Source of the DNA: Sphingomonas_E sp042693015
Lineage (GTDB): Bacteria > Pseudomonadota > Alphaproteobacteria > Sphingomonadales > Sphingomonadaceae
Length of the DNA: 64,000 nucleotides
Assembly (NCBI RefSeq): GCF_042693015.1
Contig: NZ_CP170544.1
Coordinates: 3,472,001-3,536,000 of the forward strand
Reading direction: 5' to 3'
The translations under genes and the position numbers were made by a program. Shown in pieces: positions 25,917 through 35,020 of the stretch (within the stretch, counting starts at the first letter, position 1; every line of letters begins with the position of its first letter). A model generated the notes under the pieces. It saw nothing but the letters and a program-made list of their open reading frames with translations, was not told the DNA's origin and ran no database searches.

Positions 25917-26128
25917 CACTCGCCTCCTTCCGGGTCCTTAATTTTGAGGAGGAGGGTAACATTGGCGCAAGCCGCCTGTAGCGGGACACGACTTTGGGAC
26001 GGAGCATTCGGTAGGTTTTACGGACATTAATTCGCTGCAACACTACATGCTATGAATGGCCATTCCTCGAAGTAGAGAGGGTGTCATTGTAAAGTTCTTT
26101 GAAGGCCTCCGGTTTTTTTAAAACCTGA
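25917..26128. other. AT-rich intergenic stretch with GGTTTT-TTT-AAAACC hairpin
   Basis: No gene is seen. Bases 26111-26125 form a GGTTTT/AAAACC stem with a 3-base loop, just past the hipA stop codon; it may act as a weak terminator for hipBA. The promoter of regulator 2 must also lie here. The AT content is high for this genome. Confidence 0.4.
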
Positions 26129-27343
26129 TCAGTGAGTCTTGCGCAGGAGAAGTTTGGCTCGCTCGCTGACCAAGTCGGCCAGGACGCTGTCTGCTGCGGA
26201 GTTTTGATCTAGGACGGCTTGGCACAATTGCCTGATCCTTCGATGGAGATAGGGCGCACCAATTCCGATCTCCTCGGCGAAACGGTCCCAGTGACGCGGT
26301 TCAATCTCTTCCAGTTTTGCCTTCTTGACGATCTTCATCGCGAGCTTGGCCGATAGCTCGGCATAAGCGACAGTCGACAACAGGTCGTAAAGGGGTGCGA
26401 GCCGGACCAGCCCGCCGACGTGCAGCAGGCTGAAATTCTTGGCGTGCGCATCGGCGTTTCCGATGATCAGGTTGAAGATCGCAGCGTCAGTGAGTTTGAG
26501 TATGTCACGGGCCGGGCGTGTCGCCGCTTTGCGCAGGAGCGCGAAGATGTCCCGGAACGTTGGTCCGCCTTCACTCGAGTATTTGCGCTGCGATGGCACG
26601 CCGAGCGCCTGCGCGAAGTCCTCCTGGTGCAGACGGATCATTCGCCCGTCGCCATCGACCTGGCGGTCGTAGCGTTCGATGAGAAGAAAGGACCTGTCCT
26701 CGACCGTATGCATAGTGACGGGTGCTACGTCGAGACCAATCGCAGCCGCGAGCGTCATGCAGTAGAATTCGTTCTCGGTCGTTCCTTCGAAACGCGCGAT
26801 CGGGGGCTTCAGGATATGACTCGTGGGCTGCCCGGGAGCAGGCAGCGCGATCCGACCGTCGACCAGCAGGACTGGAAGCTTGGACTGGGCACCGGCCAGC
26901 GACAGGCGAAGTCCACCTTCGCCGGCGAGCATCGGCCTGATCGGCAGGCGATCAAGCAACGCTACCAAGCGGTGGTCATCAAGAATATCGGGCTGTCCAT
27001 CGCTCCACGCCGGTGGCGTTTCGCCTTGCGGCAAAAGCATCAGAGCGCCCGCGACTTCACCGCCCAAGTGCTCCAGCAACCGGAAGTCATTGCCTGCGGA
27101 GACGCCCAGGGCCCTGGCAATGGCTACGCGTTGCGAATCTTCGGGCAGCATGCCCTCGAAGAATGGTTGGCATTCGCGACGGCCAAAAGGCTCCCGGCGC
27201 TTGGGCAGTGAAAATGAAAGAGCGCGTGCTTCGCTATCCTCCAGCCAAGCCGACGCGTATGCAAACTGCATTTCGCCAATCTCGTCCAGCTGCAGTGTTC
27301 CCGCGAGCTTGCCGTTCCACCATACTGAAAGTGCGTCGCTCAC
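26129..27343 (-). CDS. hipA: HipA-type serine/threonine kinase toxin
   Basis: Toxin of a type II toxin-antitoxin pair, 404 residues. E. coli HipA phosphorylates glutamyl-tRNA synthetase and triggers dormancy; other HipA kinases hit other targets. Here the N-terminal domain (VWWNGKLAGTLQLD; GMLPEDSQR) and kinase core (GLRLSLAGAQSKLPVLL; HILKPP) are present, with catalytic loop IIGNADAHAKNFSLL and metal motif APLYDLLS. All key motifs look intact. It starts with GTG overlapping the hipB stop as GTGA, so expression is coupled. The antitoxin comes first, as usual. Confidence 0.93.
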   Translation of the reverse strand: MSDALSVWWNGKLAGTLQLDEIGEMQFAYASAWLEDSEARALSFSLPKRREPFGRRECQPFFEGMLPEDSQRVAIARALGVSAGNDFRLLEHLGGEVAGALMLLPQGETPPAWSDGQPDILDDHRLVALLDRLPIRPMLAGEGGLRLSLAGAQSKLPVLLVDGRIALPAPGQPTSHILKPPIARFEGTTENEFYCMTLAAAIGLDVAPVTMHTVEDRSFLLIERYDRQVDGDGRMIRLHQEDFAQALGVPSQRKYSSEGGPTFRDIFALLRKAATRPARDILKLTDAAIFNLIIGNADAHAKNFSLLHVGGLVRLAPLYDLLSTVAYAELSAKLAMKIVKKAKLEEIEPRHWDRFAEEIGIGAPYLHRRIRQLCQAVLDQNSAADSVLADLVSERAKLLLRKTH

Positions 27344-27552
27344 AGATTACCTGAAGGTGTCGCGATCGAGATTTCGCAGCCGAGTGTCGCCAGGACTTGC
27401 AACGCCTTCCCGAGTTGAAGGGTCGGCTTGCCGGACTCGAGGTCCACGATAAAGCGCACGCCGACACCGGTTGCCGCGGCAAGCTCCTCTTGCCGCAGGC
27501 CCTGTGCCTTGCGTTCCTTTCGAACGATGCCGCCTATCGTTAACGCGTCCAT
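27340..27552 (-). CDS. hipB: HipB-type antitoxin and repressor
   Basis: 70-residue XRE-family antitoxin that binds HipA and represses the operon. Helix-turn-helix at about residues 12-45 (RKERKAQGLRQEELAAATGV, then GVRFIVDLESGKPTLQLG), a short beta C-terminus follows. I chose the ATG at 27552 because it begins the conserved domain; the frame is open upstream across operator DNA. The start codon lies at the edge of a perfect 20-bp operator, so HipB binding would cover the translation start region. Confidence 0.92.
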   Translation of the reverse strand: MDALTIGGIVRKERKAQGLRQEELAAATGVGVRFIVDLESGKPTLQLGKALQVLATLGCEISIATPSGNL

Positions 27553-27570
27553 ATTCCCGATCGGGAATAT
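27551..27570. promoter_or_regulatory. hipBA operator O1
   Basis: ATATTCCCGATCGGGAATAT is a perfect 20-bp palindrome and overlaps the hipB start codon. It is the best of three related dyads; the TTCCCGATC...GGAA core begins at 27554. Confidence 0.8.
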
Positions 27571-27598
27571 CGGGCACAATTCCGTTGAAAGCAACCGC

Positions 27599-27620
27599 AA
27601 TATTCCCGATCAGGAATATT
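27599..27620. promoter_or_regulatory. hipBA operator O2
   Basis: A 22-bp dyad (core TTCCCGATCAGGAA beginning at 27603) with one mismatched pair. Its core starts exactly 49 bases from O1. Confidence 0.78.
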
Positions 27621-27649
27621 TCTCTCACGGAGGCAGCCGATTCAAAAAA

Positions 27650-27667
27650 TTTTCCCGATCGGTAAAA
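27650..27667. promoter_or_regulatory. hipBA operator O3
   Basis: An 18-bp dyad (core TTCCCGATCGGTAA beginning at 27652) with one mismatched pair. Its core starts exactly 49 bases from O2, so the three sites are evenly spaced. Confidence 0.7.
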
Positions 27668-27871
27668 CCTATTCCTTCACTCCGCTGAGCAGAATGCGTG
27701 CGCGCGCCCTAGCGCCATCTAGCGCCGAACGGATGGCGATGCGGTGAGGCTGGTTACCCTCAAGCGATACACCGCCGAGCAACGGAGGTGGCTCGGCGGT
27801 CGGGTGCAACTGCTGCAGACGCTCGTTCGCGAAGCTTGCGAACGGTGCCTCGAGACGCTCGCCAAGGTGGC
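27668..27871. other. Unassigned stretch between hip operators and the SRPBCC gene
   Basis: A minus-strand frame of 83 codons crosses it and reaches the end of the SRPBCC gene, but it has no good start site and no recognisable protein pattern. It could be the eroded 3' end of a lost gene. Nothing else is seen. Confidence 0.25.
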
Positions 27872-28267
27872 CTAGCGGCCGACCACTTCCTTCAATCGCT
27901 TGAGATCGCGGACGACCCATTTGGCGTCGGCCGAGAAGCGTTCGTCGTCCATGTCGGGCTGCCGGAACAGAGTAAGCATCACCTCGGCGCCGCTCCCATT
28001 CTGAATCACGCGCAATGGGACATAGATCTCACTCCCATCGTCGAGCTCCACCCAATGGTCCATCACGCCATGGTCGTTATAGGGCGTGAAGCGGATGCGG
28101 ACGGTCCCTTCGGCTCCGTCCGCCAGCCAGCCTTGGTCATTCTTCCGCAACTCGGATTGCGCCAACCCCGACGCCCATTTCGGGAAGAATTCCGGCCGCC
28201 AGATCTGGTCGTAAAGCGATCGCCATTCCCGGTTGATCGAGACGCTGAAAGTGCGCGACGGCAGCAT
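27872..28267 (-). CDS. SRPBCC/START-like domain protein
   Basis: 131 residues with the helix-grip pattern: TFSVSINREWRSLYDQIWRPEFFPKW at the N-terminus, then strands GTVRIRFTPYNDHGVMDHWV and GAEVMLTLFRQPDMDDERF, and a long C-terminal helix VVRDLKRLKEVV. SRPBCC proteins bind hydrophobic ligands or act as cyclases; the ligand is unknown. I chose the ATG at 28267 because ATGGAGAAG lies just upstream, itself containing an alternative start at 28279. Confidence 0.8.
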   Translation of the reverse strand: MLPSRTFSVSINREWRSLYDQIWRPEFFPKWASGLAQSELRKNDQGWLADGAEGTVRIRFTPYNDHGVMDHWVELDDGSEIYVPLRVIQNGSGAEVMLTLFRQPDMDDERFSADAKWVVRDLKRLKEVVGR

Positions 28268-28580
28268 AATCTTCTCCATTGGGGCGCGAGGCATGGCCCG
28301 TACGCCGATGTCTGCGGACTGTCACGGACGGGAAGTCGGCCCGGTCTGCGTTCATCGACCGAATGGTCTGCGCGTCCACAGGTGAATGGCATCGGTTTGA
28401 GCGGTGGTTGAAGATCGGCGCCATGACCCTTGTGCGCGTCGAAGGCCTTGAGGCGCTGATCGACCGGCATCGCCTCGCCATTAACGAGAGTTGCGACGAT
28501 CGTGGCTTGTGGCGTGCGCATCGCCGGTTCATAGGCGCCGCCCCAACCGTCTATAGCAACACTCCCGGAGAGCCCATTCG
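28268..28580. other. Divergent intergenic region, SRPBCC and yegD
   Basis: 313 bases between two divergent genes. It must carry both promoters. A 129-codon plus-strand frame over it reads into the yegD gene out of frame and has no protein-like pattern. No dyad stands out. Confidence 0.35.
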
Positions 28581-29873
28581 ATGTCCCGTCCGGCGCTCGG
28601 CCTCGACTTTGGCACAACCAACAGCGTCGCTGCGCTCGGCAGAAATGCAGGTCAGTCGGAACTGGTGACATTTGCCGGCGAACAGGCAACCGGCGAGGTT
28701 TTCCGCTCCGCGCTATGTTTCTGGCATGACGAAGGCGTGCGCGGTGGCCTGGCCCACGAGGCCGGGCCTTGGGCCATCGCCGAATATCTCGAATATCCCC
28801 AGGACAGCCGCTTCATCCAGTCGTTCAAGTCGGTCGCCGCCAGCGCTTCCTTCGAGCACGCTTCGGTGTTCGAGAAACGCTTCCGCTTCGAAGAACTGGG
28901 ACGACTGTTCCTCGAGCGGCTGGTTGCCCATGCCGGAGGCAACCTCGACGACAGGCCTGAGAGAGTCATTGTTGGCCGGCCGGTCGAATATGCCGGAGCC
29001 CGTCCCGATGCGTCGCTTGCCCGTGAGCGCTACGACCGCATGTTCGAGGGGTTCGGGACGGAGATCCATTATGTCCATGAACCACTCGGCGCCGCATTCA
29101 GCTATGCGTCCCGGCTGACCGAGCCTGCCACCATCCTCGTCGCCGACTTTGGCGGCGGCACGAGCGACTTCTCCGTCGTCCGGATCGGAGCGCCCGGCAC
29201 GACCCGCCGCTGCGTGCCGCTGGGATCGGCTGGCATCGGTATCGCCGGCGATCGGTTCGACTATCGCATCGTCGACCGTTTGATCCTGCCGATGCTGGGC
29301 AAGGGTGGCAATTATCGATCGTTCGACAAGCTGCTTGAGATCCCGCGGGGCTATTTTGCCGACTTTGCGGACTGGTCGCGACTTGCGCTCATGCGCAATC
29401 GCCGGACGATGGAAGAGCTTCGCCGGCTTCAGAAGGCGGCGGTAGACCCCGACGCCATCGGCCGGATGATCGCGCTGATCGACAATGAACTGGGCTATCC
29501 GTTCTACGATGCGGTCGGGCAGCTCAAGAAGACCCTATCCACCGACCATCACGCGCCGTTCCGATTTACGGGCGGGGGGCTCGCAATCGAGGCCGAGGTG
29601 TCCCGCGCGGAGTTCGAGAGCTGGATTGCGGAAGATGTGACGAGGATCGAGGCGACCGTGGATCGGGCGCTTGCCAATGCCTCAACATTGCCGGCCGATA
29701 TCGACCGCGTGTTTCTCACCGGCGGATCATCGCTGATCCCGGCGATACACTGGCTGTTCGAACGGCGGTTCGGTGCCGAGCGGATCGCCACCGGCGGTGA
29801 ACTTACATCCATCGCTCACGGCCTCGCGTTGCTCGGTCAGGAGGAGAATTTGGCGGAGTGGGCCAGTGATTGA
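28581..29873 (+). CDS. yegD: Hsp70-family protein, YegD type
   Basis: 430 residues covering only the actin-like ATPase fold of Hsp70: phosphate-1 LGLDFGTTNSVAAL at residues 6-19, phosphate-2 ILVADFGGGTSDFSVV at about 188-203, and the adenosine motif VFLTGGSSLIPAI at about 373-385. The substrate-binding domain of DnaK is absent, as in YegD proteins. The client and cochaperones are unknown. The ATG is preceded by GGAGAG. It is monocistronic by position. Confidence 0.9.
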   Translation: MSRPALGLDFGTTNSVAALGRNAGQSELVTFAGEQATGEVFRSALCFWHDEGVRGGLAHEAGPWAIAEYLEYPQDSRFIQSFKSVAASASFEHASVFEKRFRFEELGRLFLERLVAHAGGNLDDRPERVIVGRPVEYAGARPDASLARERYDRMFEGFGTEIHYVHEPLGAAFSYASRLTEPATILVADFGGGTSDFSVVRIGAPGTTRRCVPLGSAGIGIAGDRFDYRIVDRLILPMLGKGGNYRSFDKLLEIPRGYFADFADWSRLALMRNRRTMEELRRLQKAAVDPDAIGRMIALIDNELGYPFYDAVGQLKKTLSTDHHAPFRFTGGGLAIEAEVSRAEFESWIAEDVTRIEATVDRALANASTLPADIDRVFLTGGSSLIPAIHWLFERRFGAERIATGGELTSIAHGLALLGQEENLAEWASD

Positions 29874-30481
29874 GCGGATGGGATGACGGCTCTGTCGGAC
29901 GGTCCGGACAGGCAGGAATCGGCAAGCAATCGCCTGAAGCGGCGGTTCGATTCCGCCTCTGCTCGCGGCCTCGTTTCGTCCCCTTCGTCGGTCGTTCCTG
30001 ACAGTCGGCTTCATGCCTACGTGGATAGGAAAGCACTTGAGCAGAGAGCTGGCGATCCGTTGGTGTGACAGGCATCGGCAAGGCTTGCGGACATGGGCTC
30101 AGCGAGCGTCCGGTCGCGCCGAGTTGCTCCCGATAGGGTCGGACCACTGAGGAGTTTTGTGGCGATCCATCAGGCTCCGATCCCGCCGGGAGCCGAGCGC
30201 GATTGGACGGGGCCGACGGGTAACGGAACCAGTCGCCCCGACTTATTGCAGGACGGGAGAAGCACAGACCCAATCCCCGCGCCCGCCAGCGCAAGCGTGA
30301 CCTATGGCCAGCCCTCGGCGGTGGGCGGCTTGCGAGGCATTGCTTTCCCTCTCAATCCTCCGGTCCACTCGCCCCGGATCGTGCATGCTGCGTCCAGGCA
30401 TGAGCCTCTCGACCACGTCAGACGGGGGATCGTTTCAATGCAGGCTGCGTTGGAACTAGCAGAATAACGGCGGAGATCTGA
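29874..30481. other. Intergenic region between yegD and kaiC-like gene
   Basis: 608 bases with several short frames on both strands (up to 163 codons), all of low-complexity Arg/Pro/Ser character typical of antisense reading in GC-rich DNA. None has a good ribosome site. I support no gene here; it presumably holds the kaiC-like promoter and leader. Confidence 0.4.
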
Positions 30482-31966
30482 ATGCCGCAGCGCGGGGACA
30501 AGGCCAATTTCGGAATATCGGGACTGGATGACATCACATCGGGCGGATTGGCCCGAGGCCGACTGTTCCGCCTCGAGGGCAGTCCCGGGACCGGCAAGAC
30601 AACGATTGCGACCCAGTTCCTGATGGCGGGCGTGGCCGCCGAGGAGCGCTCGCTTTATATTACCCTTTCAGAAACCGAGGATGAGTTGCGACTTGGTGCC
30701 GCATCCCACGGATGGTCGCTCGAGGGCATCGAGATTTTTGAACTGGTCCCGCCTGAGAGCCTGCTTGATGACGATCAGCAGCAGAGCCTGCTTTATTCGT
30801 CAGATTTGGAGCTGGGCGAGACGACCAAGCGCATATTCGAGGCGTTCGAGCGGATCAAACCTGAGCGCGTGGTCCTCGACAGCTTGTCCGAGATCCGGCT
30901 GCTGGCGCAGTCGTCTCTGCGTTATCGCCGCCAGATCCTCGCCCTCAAGCATTATTTCGCGCGCAGTACGGCAACGGTCCTCATGCTGGACGACCTTTCA
31001 AGCGAGGCGAACGACCGGACGATGCACAGCGTCGCGCATGGCGTGATCCGCCTGGAAGAGCTCTCCCCGGAATATGGTGCTGAGCGCAGGCGGCTTCGTG
31101 TCATCAAATATCGGGGGCAGCGCTATCGCGGCGGCCATCATGATTTCGTCATCGATACCGGCGGCGTCCGCGTGTTTCCCCGGCTCGTTGCAGCCGAACA
31201 CAAGTCGAACTTCGATCGCGAGGTGCTGCCGAGTGGATTGCCAGAGCTGAATGCCTTGCTCGGAGGCGGGGTTGAGCGTGGGTCAAGTGTCCTTATCCTC
31301 GGTCCCGCCGGCACAGGAAAATCGTTGCTCGCGCTGACGTTCGTCGTGTCGGCAATCAACCGCGGCGAAAGCGCGGCCATGTTCGTTTTCGACGAGGAAC
31401 TGGGCCTGCTGTTCCAGCGCGCGCTCGGGTTGGGCATTGATTTGCAGGCGATGGTCGATACGGGTCGTCTCGCGATCGAACAGGTTGACGCAGCAGAACT
31501 CACTCCGGGCGAATTGTCCGAACGCGTCCGCCGCTGCGTGGAGGACAATGATGCCAAGACCGTCGTGATCGACAGCCTCAATGGCTATCAGGCCGCCATG
31601 CCGGAAGAGCAGGCGCTCGTTCTGCACATGCACGAGCTGTTGCAATATCTGAACCGGCAGGGCGCCTCGACCTTTCTCACTGTGGCGCAACATGGGCTCG
31701 TCGGCGACATGAAAGCGCCCGTCGACGTGACCTATCTGGCCGACACGGTCGTCCTGCTGCGCTATTTCGAAGCGCTTGGACGGGTGCGGCGCGCGATCTC
31801 GGTCATCAAGAAGCGCACGGGCGCGCATGAGGACACGATCCGCGAATATCGGATCGACCAGCGCGGAATAACCCTTGGCGAGCCCATCATGGGGTTCCAG
31901 GGTGTTTTACGCGGTGTCCCGACCCTGGTCGGGGAAACGTCGACGCTGATCGAACCGGTCGCGTGA
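30482..31966 (+). CDS. KaiC-like tandem RecA-fold ATPase
   Basis: 494 residues with two RecA/KaiC domains. Walker A of domain 1 is GSPGTGKTT (33-41); Walker A of domain 2 is GPAGTGKS (about 274-281). Walker B candidates are RVVLDSLSEIRLL and KTVVIDSLNGYQAA. In cyanobacteria KaiC is the clock ATPase; without kaiA or kaiB, as here, KaiC-like proteins act in stress signalling in many proteobacteria. GGAG lies just before the ATG. Its stop overlaps the start of the histidine kinase gene as GTGA, a conserved kaiC-kinase pairing. Confidence 0.9.
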   Translation: MPQRGDKANFGISGLDDITSGGLARGRLFRLEGSPGTGKTTIATQFLMAGVAAEERSLYITLSETEDELRLGAASHGWSLEGIEIFELVPPESLLDDDQQQSLLYSSDLELGETTKRIFEAFERIKPERVVLDSLSEIRLLAQSSLRYRRQILALKHYFARSTATVLMLDDLSSEANDRTMHSVAHGVIRLEELSPEYGAERRRLRVIKYRGQRYRGGHHDFVIDTGGVRVFPRLVAAEHKSNFDREVLPSGLPELNALLGGGVERGSSVLILGPAGTGKSLLALTFVVSAINRGESAAMFVFDEELGLLFQRALGLGIDLQAMVDTGRLAIEQVDAAELTPGELSERVRRCVEDNDAKTVVIDSLNGYQAAMPEEQALVLHMHELLQYLNRQGASTFLTVAQHGLVGDMKAPVDVTYLADTVVLLRYFEALGRVRRAISVIKKRTGAHEDTIREYRIDQRGITLGEPIMGFQGVLRGVPTLVGETSTLIEPVA

Positions 31967-33617
31967 TTCCGCATCTTTCCGAGCGTGCGATCGTGCTCGC
32001 CCCGCAGGGTCGGGATGCCGCGGTCGCATGCGCCATGCTGGCCGAAGCCAGGCTTCGTTGTGAGATTGCGAAGACTCTACCCGAATTCGTTGCGCTGCTG
32101 CCGCGGGAGCCGGCTTCGGCCTGGTCGCTGAGGAAGCGCTGACAAGTGCAGACGTCCAGCCACTCGTCCGATGGATTAACGGGCAGCCAGAATGGTCGGA
32201 CTTTCCGTTCATCCTGATCACGCAGCGTGGCGGGGGATTGGAGCGCAACCCGGCCGCGGGTCGATATCTCCATGCGCTCGGTAACGTGACATTTCTGGAG
32301 CGACCCTTTCACCCCACGACACTGATCAGTCTTGCTCAATCGGCACTTCGTGGCAGGCGCCGTCAATATGAGGCGCGCGCCCGTCTCGACCAGCTTCGCG
32401 AGCTTGCGGCGGTGCTGGAACAACGCGTCGAAGAACGCACGGCCGAACATGCGGCCGCCGTGGCCCAATTGCATGAGGCCCAGAAACTCGAGACCCTTGG
32501 CCAGCTGACGGGCGGTGTGGCGCACGATTTCAACAATCTGCTCACCCCTATCGCGGGCGCCCTCGACATTCTGCAGCGCCGCTATGGCAACGAGGATCCG
32601 CGCTCCGCGAGGCTTCTCTCCAATGCGCTGCTGGCGAGCGATCGTGCAACCGTCCTCGTGCAGCGCCTGCTGGGTTTCGCACGGCGTCAGGCCTTGCAGA
32701 CCCAGGCTGTCGACTTGTCCGGCCTGCTCAACGGTATGCGCGATCTGATCACCAGCTCGATTGGGCCGACGATCGAACTTCACATGCAAACGGATCCGGA
32801 CGCAGGGCTGGCATCGGCTGATCCCAACCAGCTTGAGCTCGCGATCCTCAATCTTTGCGTGAACGCGCGTGATGCCATGCCACAAGGTGGCGTGCTGAGT
32901 GTCATGACAGAGAGGGTCGCGATCGGCCCTCGCGATGCGCCCCATCTCACTCCAGGTCTCTATCTCAAACTGTCGGTCATCGACACCGGGACGGGCATGG
33001 ATGCGGAAACGCTGACTCGAGCCGTCGAACCCTTCTTTTCGACCAAGGAAACCGGACGCGGCACTGGGCTCGGCCTGTCGATGGTTCATGGCCTGGCGGC
33101 ACAGCTTGGCGGCTCTTTCGCGCTCACCAGTGTGCCGGGAGAAGGTACGCGTTGCGATCTGTACCTTCCGGTTGCGGAGGCCAAAGACGTTGTCGAAACC
33201 AACGTAGCGCGAAAGGTCACCCACGTGGCCGGCCGCCCGCTTCGGATTCTGCTGATAGACGACGAGGAAATCGTTCGCGTCGCGACGGCGGAAATGATCC
33301 GCGATCTTGGCCATTTTGTCGCGGAGGCGGCAAGCGGGTCGGAAGGACTGGCGAAGCTGACCGAAGGACTCGAGGTTGATGTCGTGATCTCGGACTATAA
33401 AATGCCTCGCATGAACGGCGCCGAGCTTGCGAAACGCGTGCGCGAATTGCGTCCACAAACCGCCCTACTCATCATCACCGGCTACACCGGCACCGCCGTA
33501 GATCTGCCCAAACATCTGGCGCGTCTCGCCAAACCATTCAATCAATCGGACATTGCCAACGCCTTGGGTGCGCTGGTCGACGTCGACGACAAAATCGTTC
33601 GATTGATTGGAGCATAG
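31963..33617 (+). pseudogene. Hybrid histidine kinase with receiver domain, broken by a frameshift
   Basis: The gene starts at a GTG overlapping the KaiC stop. The first frame encodes VIPHLSERAIVLAPQGRDAA and ends early at a TGA near 32143. Shifting by one base at about 32097-32105 (within CTGCTGCCGCGGGAG) restores a protein reading LLxAGAGFGLVAEEALTSAD, as expected for kinases paired with KaiC. After it come a coiled coil with EAQKLETLGQLTGGVAHDFNNL (His phosphoacceptor), the ATPase lid (GTGLGLSMVHGLAAQLGG), and a C-terminal receiver with LLIDDEEIV and acceptor Asp in VVISDYKMPRMNG. Either the gene is dead or one base was missed in the assembly. Confidence 0.85.
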
Positions 33618-33799
33618 GACGCAGTCGGCACGCTCGATGGAAAAGCCGGATGCCGTGTTGCACCGCCGTCCAAGACATGCTGGATGAGCGACCGCCCATA
33701 TCCGCCAGGCCCTTCGGCTCTCGGAAGAACGAGAAGGGAATTCCCATAAGAAGTACCCGTCCGGCGGATCCCGCCTTGTCGGTGGAGTGAACGACCGGT

Positions 33800-33817
33800 C
33801 TTAAGAGCGCTCTTAAG
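33800..33817. promoter_or_regulatory. Perfect 18-bp palindrome before the IS66 gene
   Basis: CTTAAGAGCGCTCTTAAG is a perfect palindrome, followed by a related TTAAGAGTGCACTTA. It lies 20 bases before the tnpA start and could be the transposase promoter operator or part of the IS66 end. Confidence 0.5.
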
Positions 33818-33837
33818 AGTGCACTTAGGAGCGGTCG

Positions 33838-34083
33838 ATGGGGCAGATCACGGTGTTTTCCGGCCCGGAGCGGCGGCGTCGTTGGAGCGACGAGGAGCGG
33901 CTGGATATCCTAAGGGAGGCGTTCGCGCCCGGTGCTCGCGTTGCCGAAGTATGCCGGCGCCATGATATTTCTTCGGCCCTGATCTACACCTGGCGACGTA
34001 AACTGCGCGAGGCCCATGCCGAACCGGCTCCTGAAGATTTGCCAGCTCCCGATTTCGCCGCGGCCGTGATGATCGAGGACGCG
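33838..34083 (+). pseudogene. tnpA: IS66-family TnpA, truncated by IS21 copy 2
   Basis: 82 residues of the small IS66 accessory protein TnpA, beginning MGQITVFSGPERRRRWSDEE, with a helix-turn-helix PGARVAEVCRRHDISSALIY and WRRKL. Full length is about 110-140 residues. It stops where IS21 copy 2 begins; tnpB and tnpC of IS66 are absent on the far side, so the rest of this element was lost. Confidence 0.85.
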
Positions 34084-34285
34084 TGTCAAACGGCATTGGA
34101 AGTTGACCCCCTATCGGCGTCCAAAGTTGACCCCCGGATAATGGCAGTTCGGGTTGTCCCGGTAGTCCATAGGAGGGCCCCGCGGACGACGCCGCGCGCC
34201 GTCAGGAGCGCTGGCGGCGGCGTCCGTGGGAGGTACCTGTGGGCCCACCGGGTCAACCCGGGGGATGGGGGTCCGGGGGAAGGGG

Positions 34286-35020
34286 TTAGGCGGCTTCGCG
34301 GCTCTTGAAGCGCCAACTCTCATTGCCGGTCTCGACGATGTCGCAATGGTGGGTCAGTCGGTCGAGCAGTGCGGTGGTCATCTTGGCGTCGCCGAACACG
34401 CTGGGCCATTCGCCGAACGCAAGGTTGGTGGTGACGATGATCGAGGTCTGCTCATAGAGCCGGCTGACGAGGTGGAACAGGAGCTGGCCACCGGAGAGGG
34501 CGAACGGCAGATAGCCGAGCTCATCGAGGATCACGAGATCGAGCCGCGACAGATGGTCGGCGATCCGCCCCGGCTTGCCGGCGCGCGCTTCGGCTTCGAG
34601 CCGGTTCACCAGGTCGACGGTATTGTAGAACCGGGCCCTGGCACCGCTGCGCACACAGGCGCAGCCGATCGCGATGGCCAGATGGGTCTTGCCCGTGCCG
34701 GTTCCGCCGACCAGGACGGCGTTGCGCTGGCTGGTCAGGAACCCGCCGGTGGCAAGGTCGCGGACCAGGGGCTCGTTGATCGGGGTGGCGGTAAAGTCGA
34801 AGCCGGCCAGTTCCTTCGCCAGCGGCAGCTTGGCAATCGTCATCTGATATTTGATCGAGCGGGCCTGCTTTTCGTCGATCTCGGCCTTGAGCAGGTCGCC
34901 GATCACGCGCTGGGCGGAGTGCTGCCGCTTCACCGCATCGGCGACGACCTCGTCATAGGCATGGCGCATGCCGGCCAGCTTCAGCGTCGCCATCATGTCC
35001 AGGATCTCGTGGCGTTCCAT
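34286..35020 (-). CDS. istB: IS21 helper ATPase IstB (copy 2)
   Basis: Identical in predicted sequence to IstB of copy 1: 244 residues with Walker A GGTGTGKTHL and Walker B LVILDELGYL. It overlaps the end of istA and has GAGGAGG before its ATG. Presumably functional. Confidence 0.95.
   Translation of the reverse strand: MERHEILDMMATLKLAGMRHAYDEVVADAVKRQHSAQRVIGDLLKAEIDEKQARSIKYQMTIAKLPLAKELAGFDFTATPINEPLVRDLATGGFLTSQRNAVLVGGTGTGKTHLAIAIGCACVRSGARARFYNTVDLVNRLEAEARAGKPGRIADHLSRLDLVILDELGYLPFALSGGQLLFHLVSRLYEQTSIIVTTNLAFGEWPSVFGDAKMTTALLDRLTHHCDIVETGNESWRFKSREAA

Noticed and set aside
30093..30467. 124-codon frame upstream of the KaiC-like gene
   Set aside because: Low-complexity Pro/Arg/Ser content and no start signal.
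31887..33458. 523-codon minus-strand frame opposite the histidine kinase
   Set aside because: Antisense to clear HATPase and receiver motifs.
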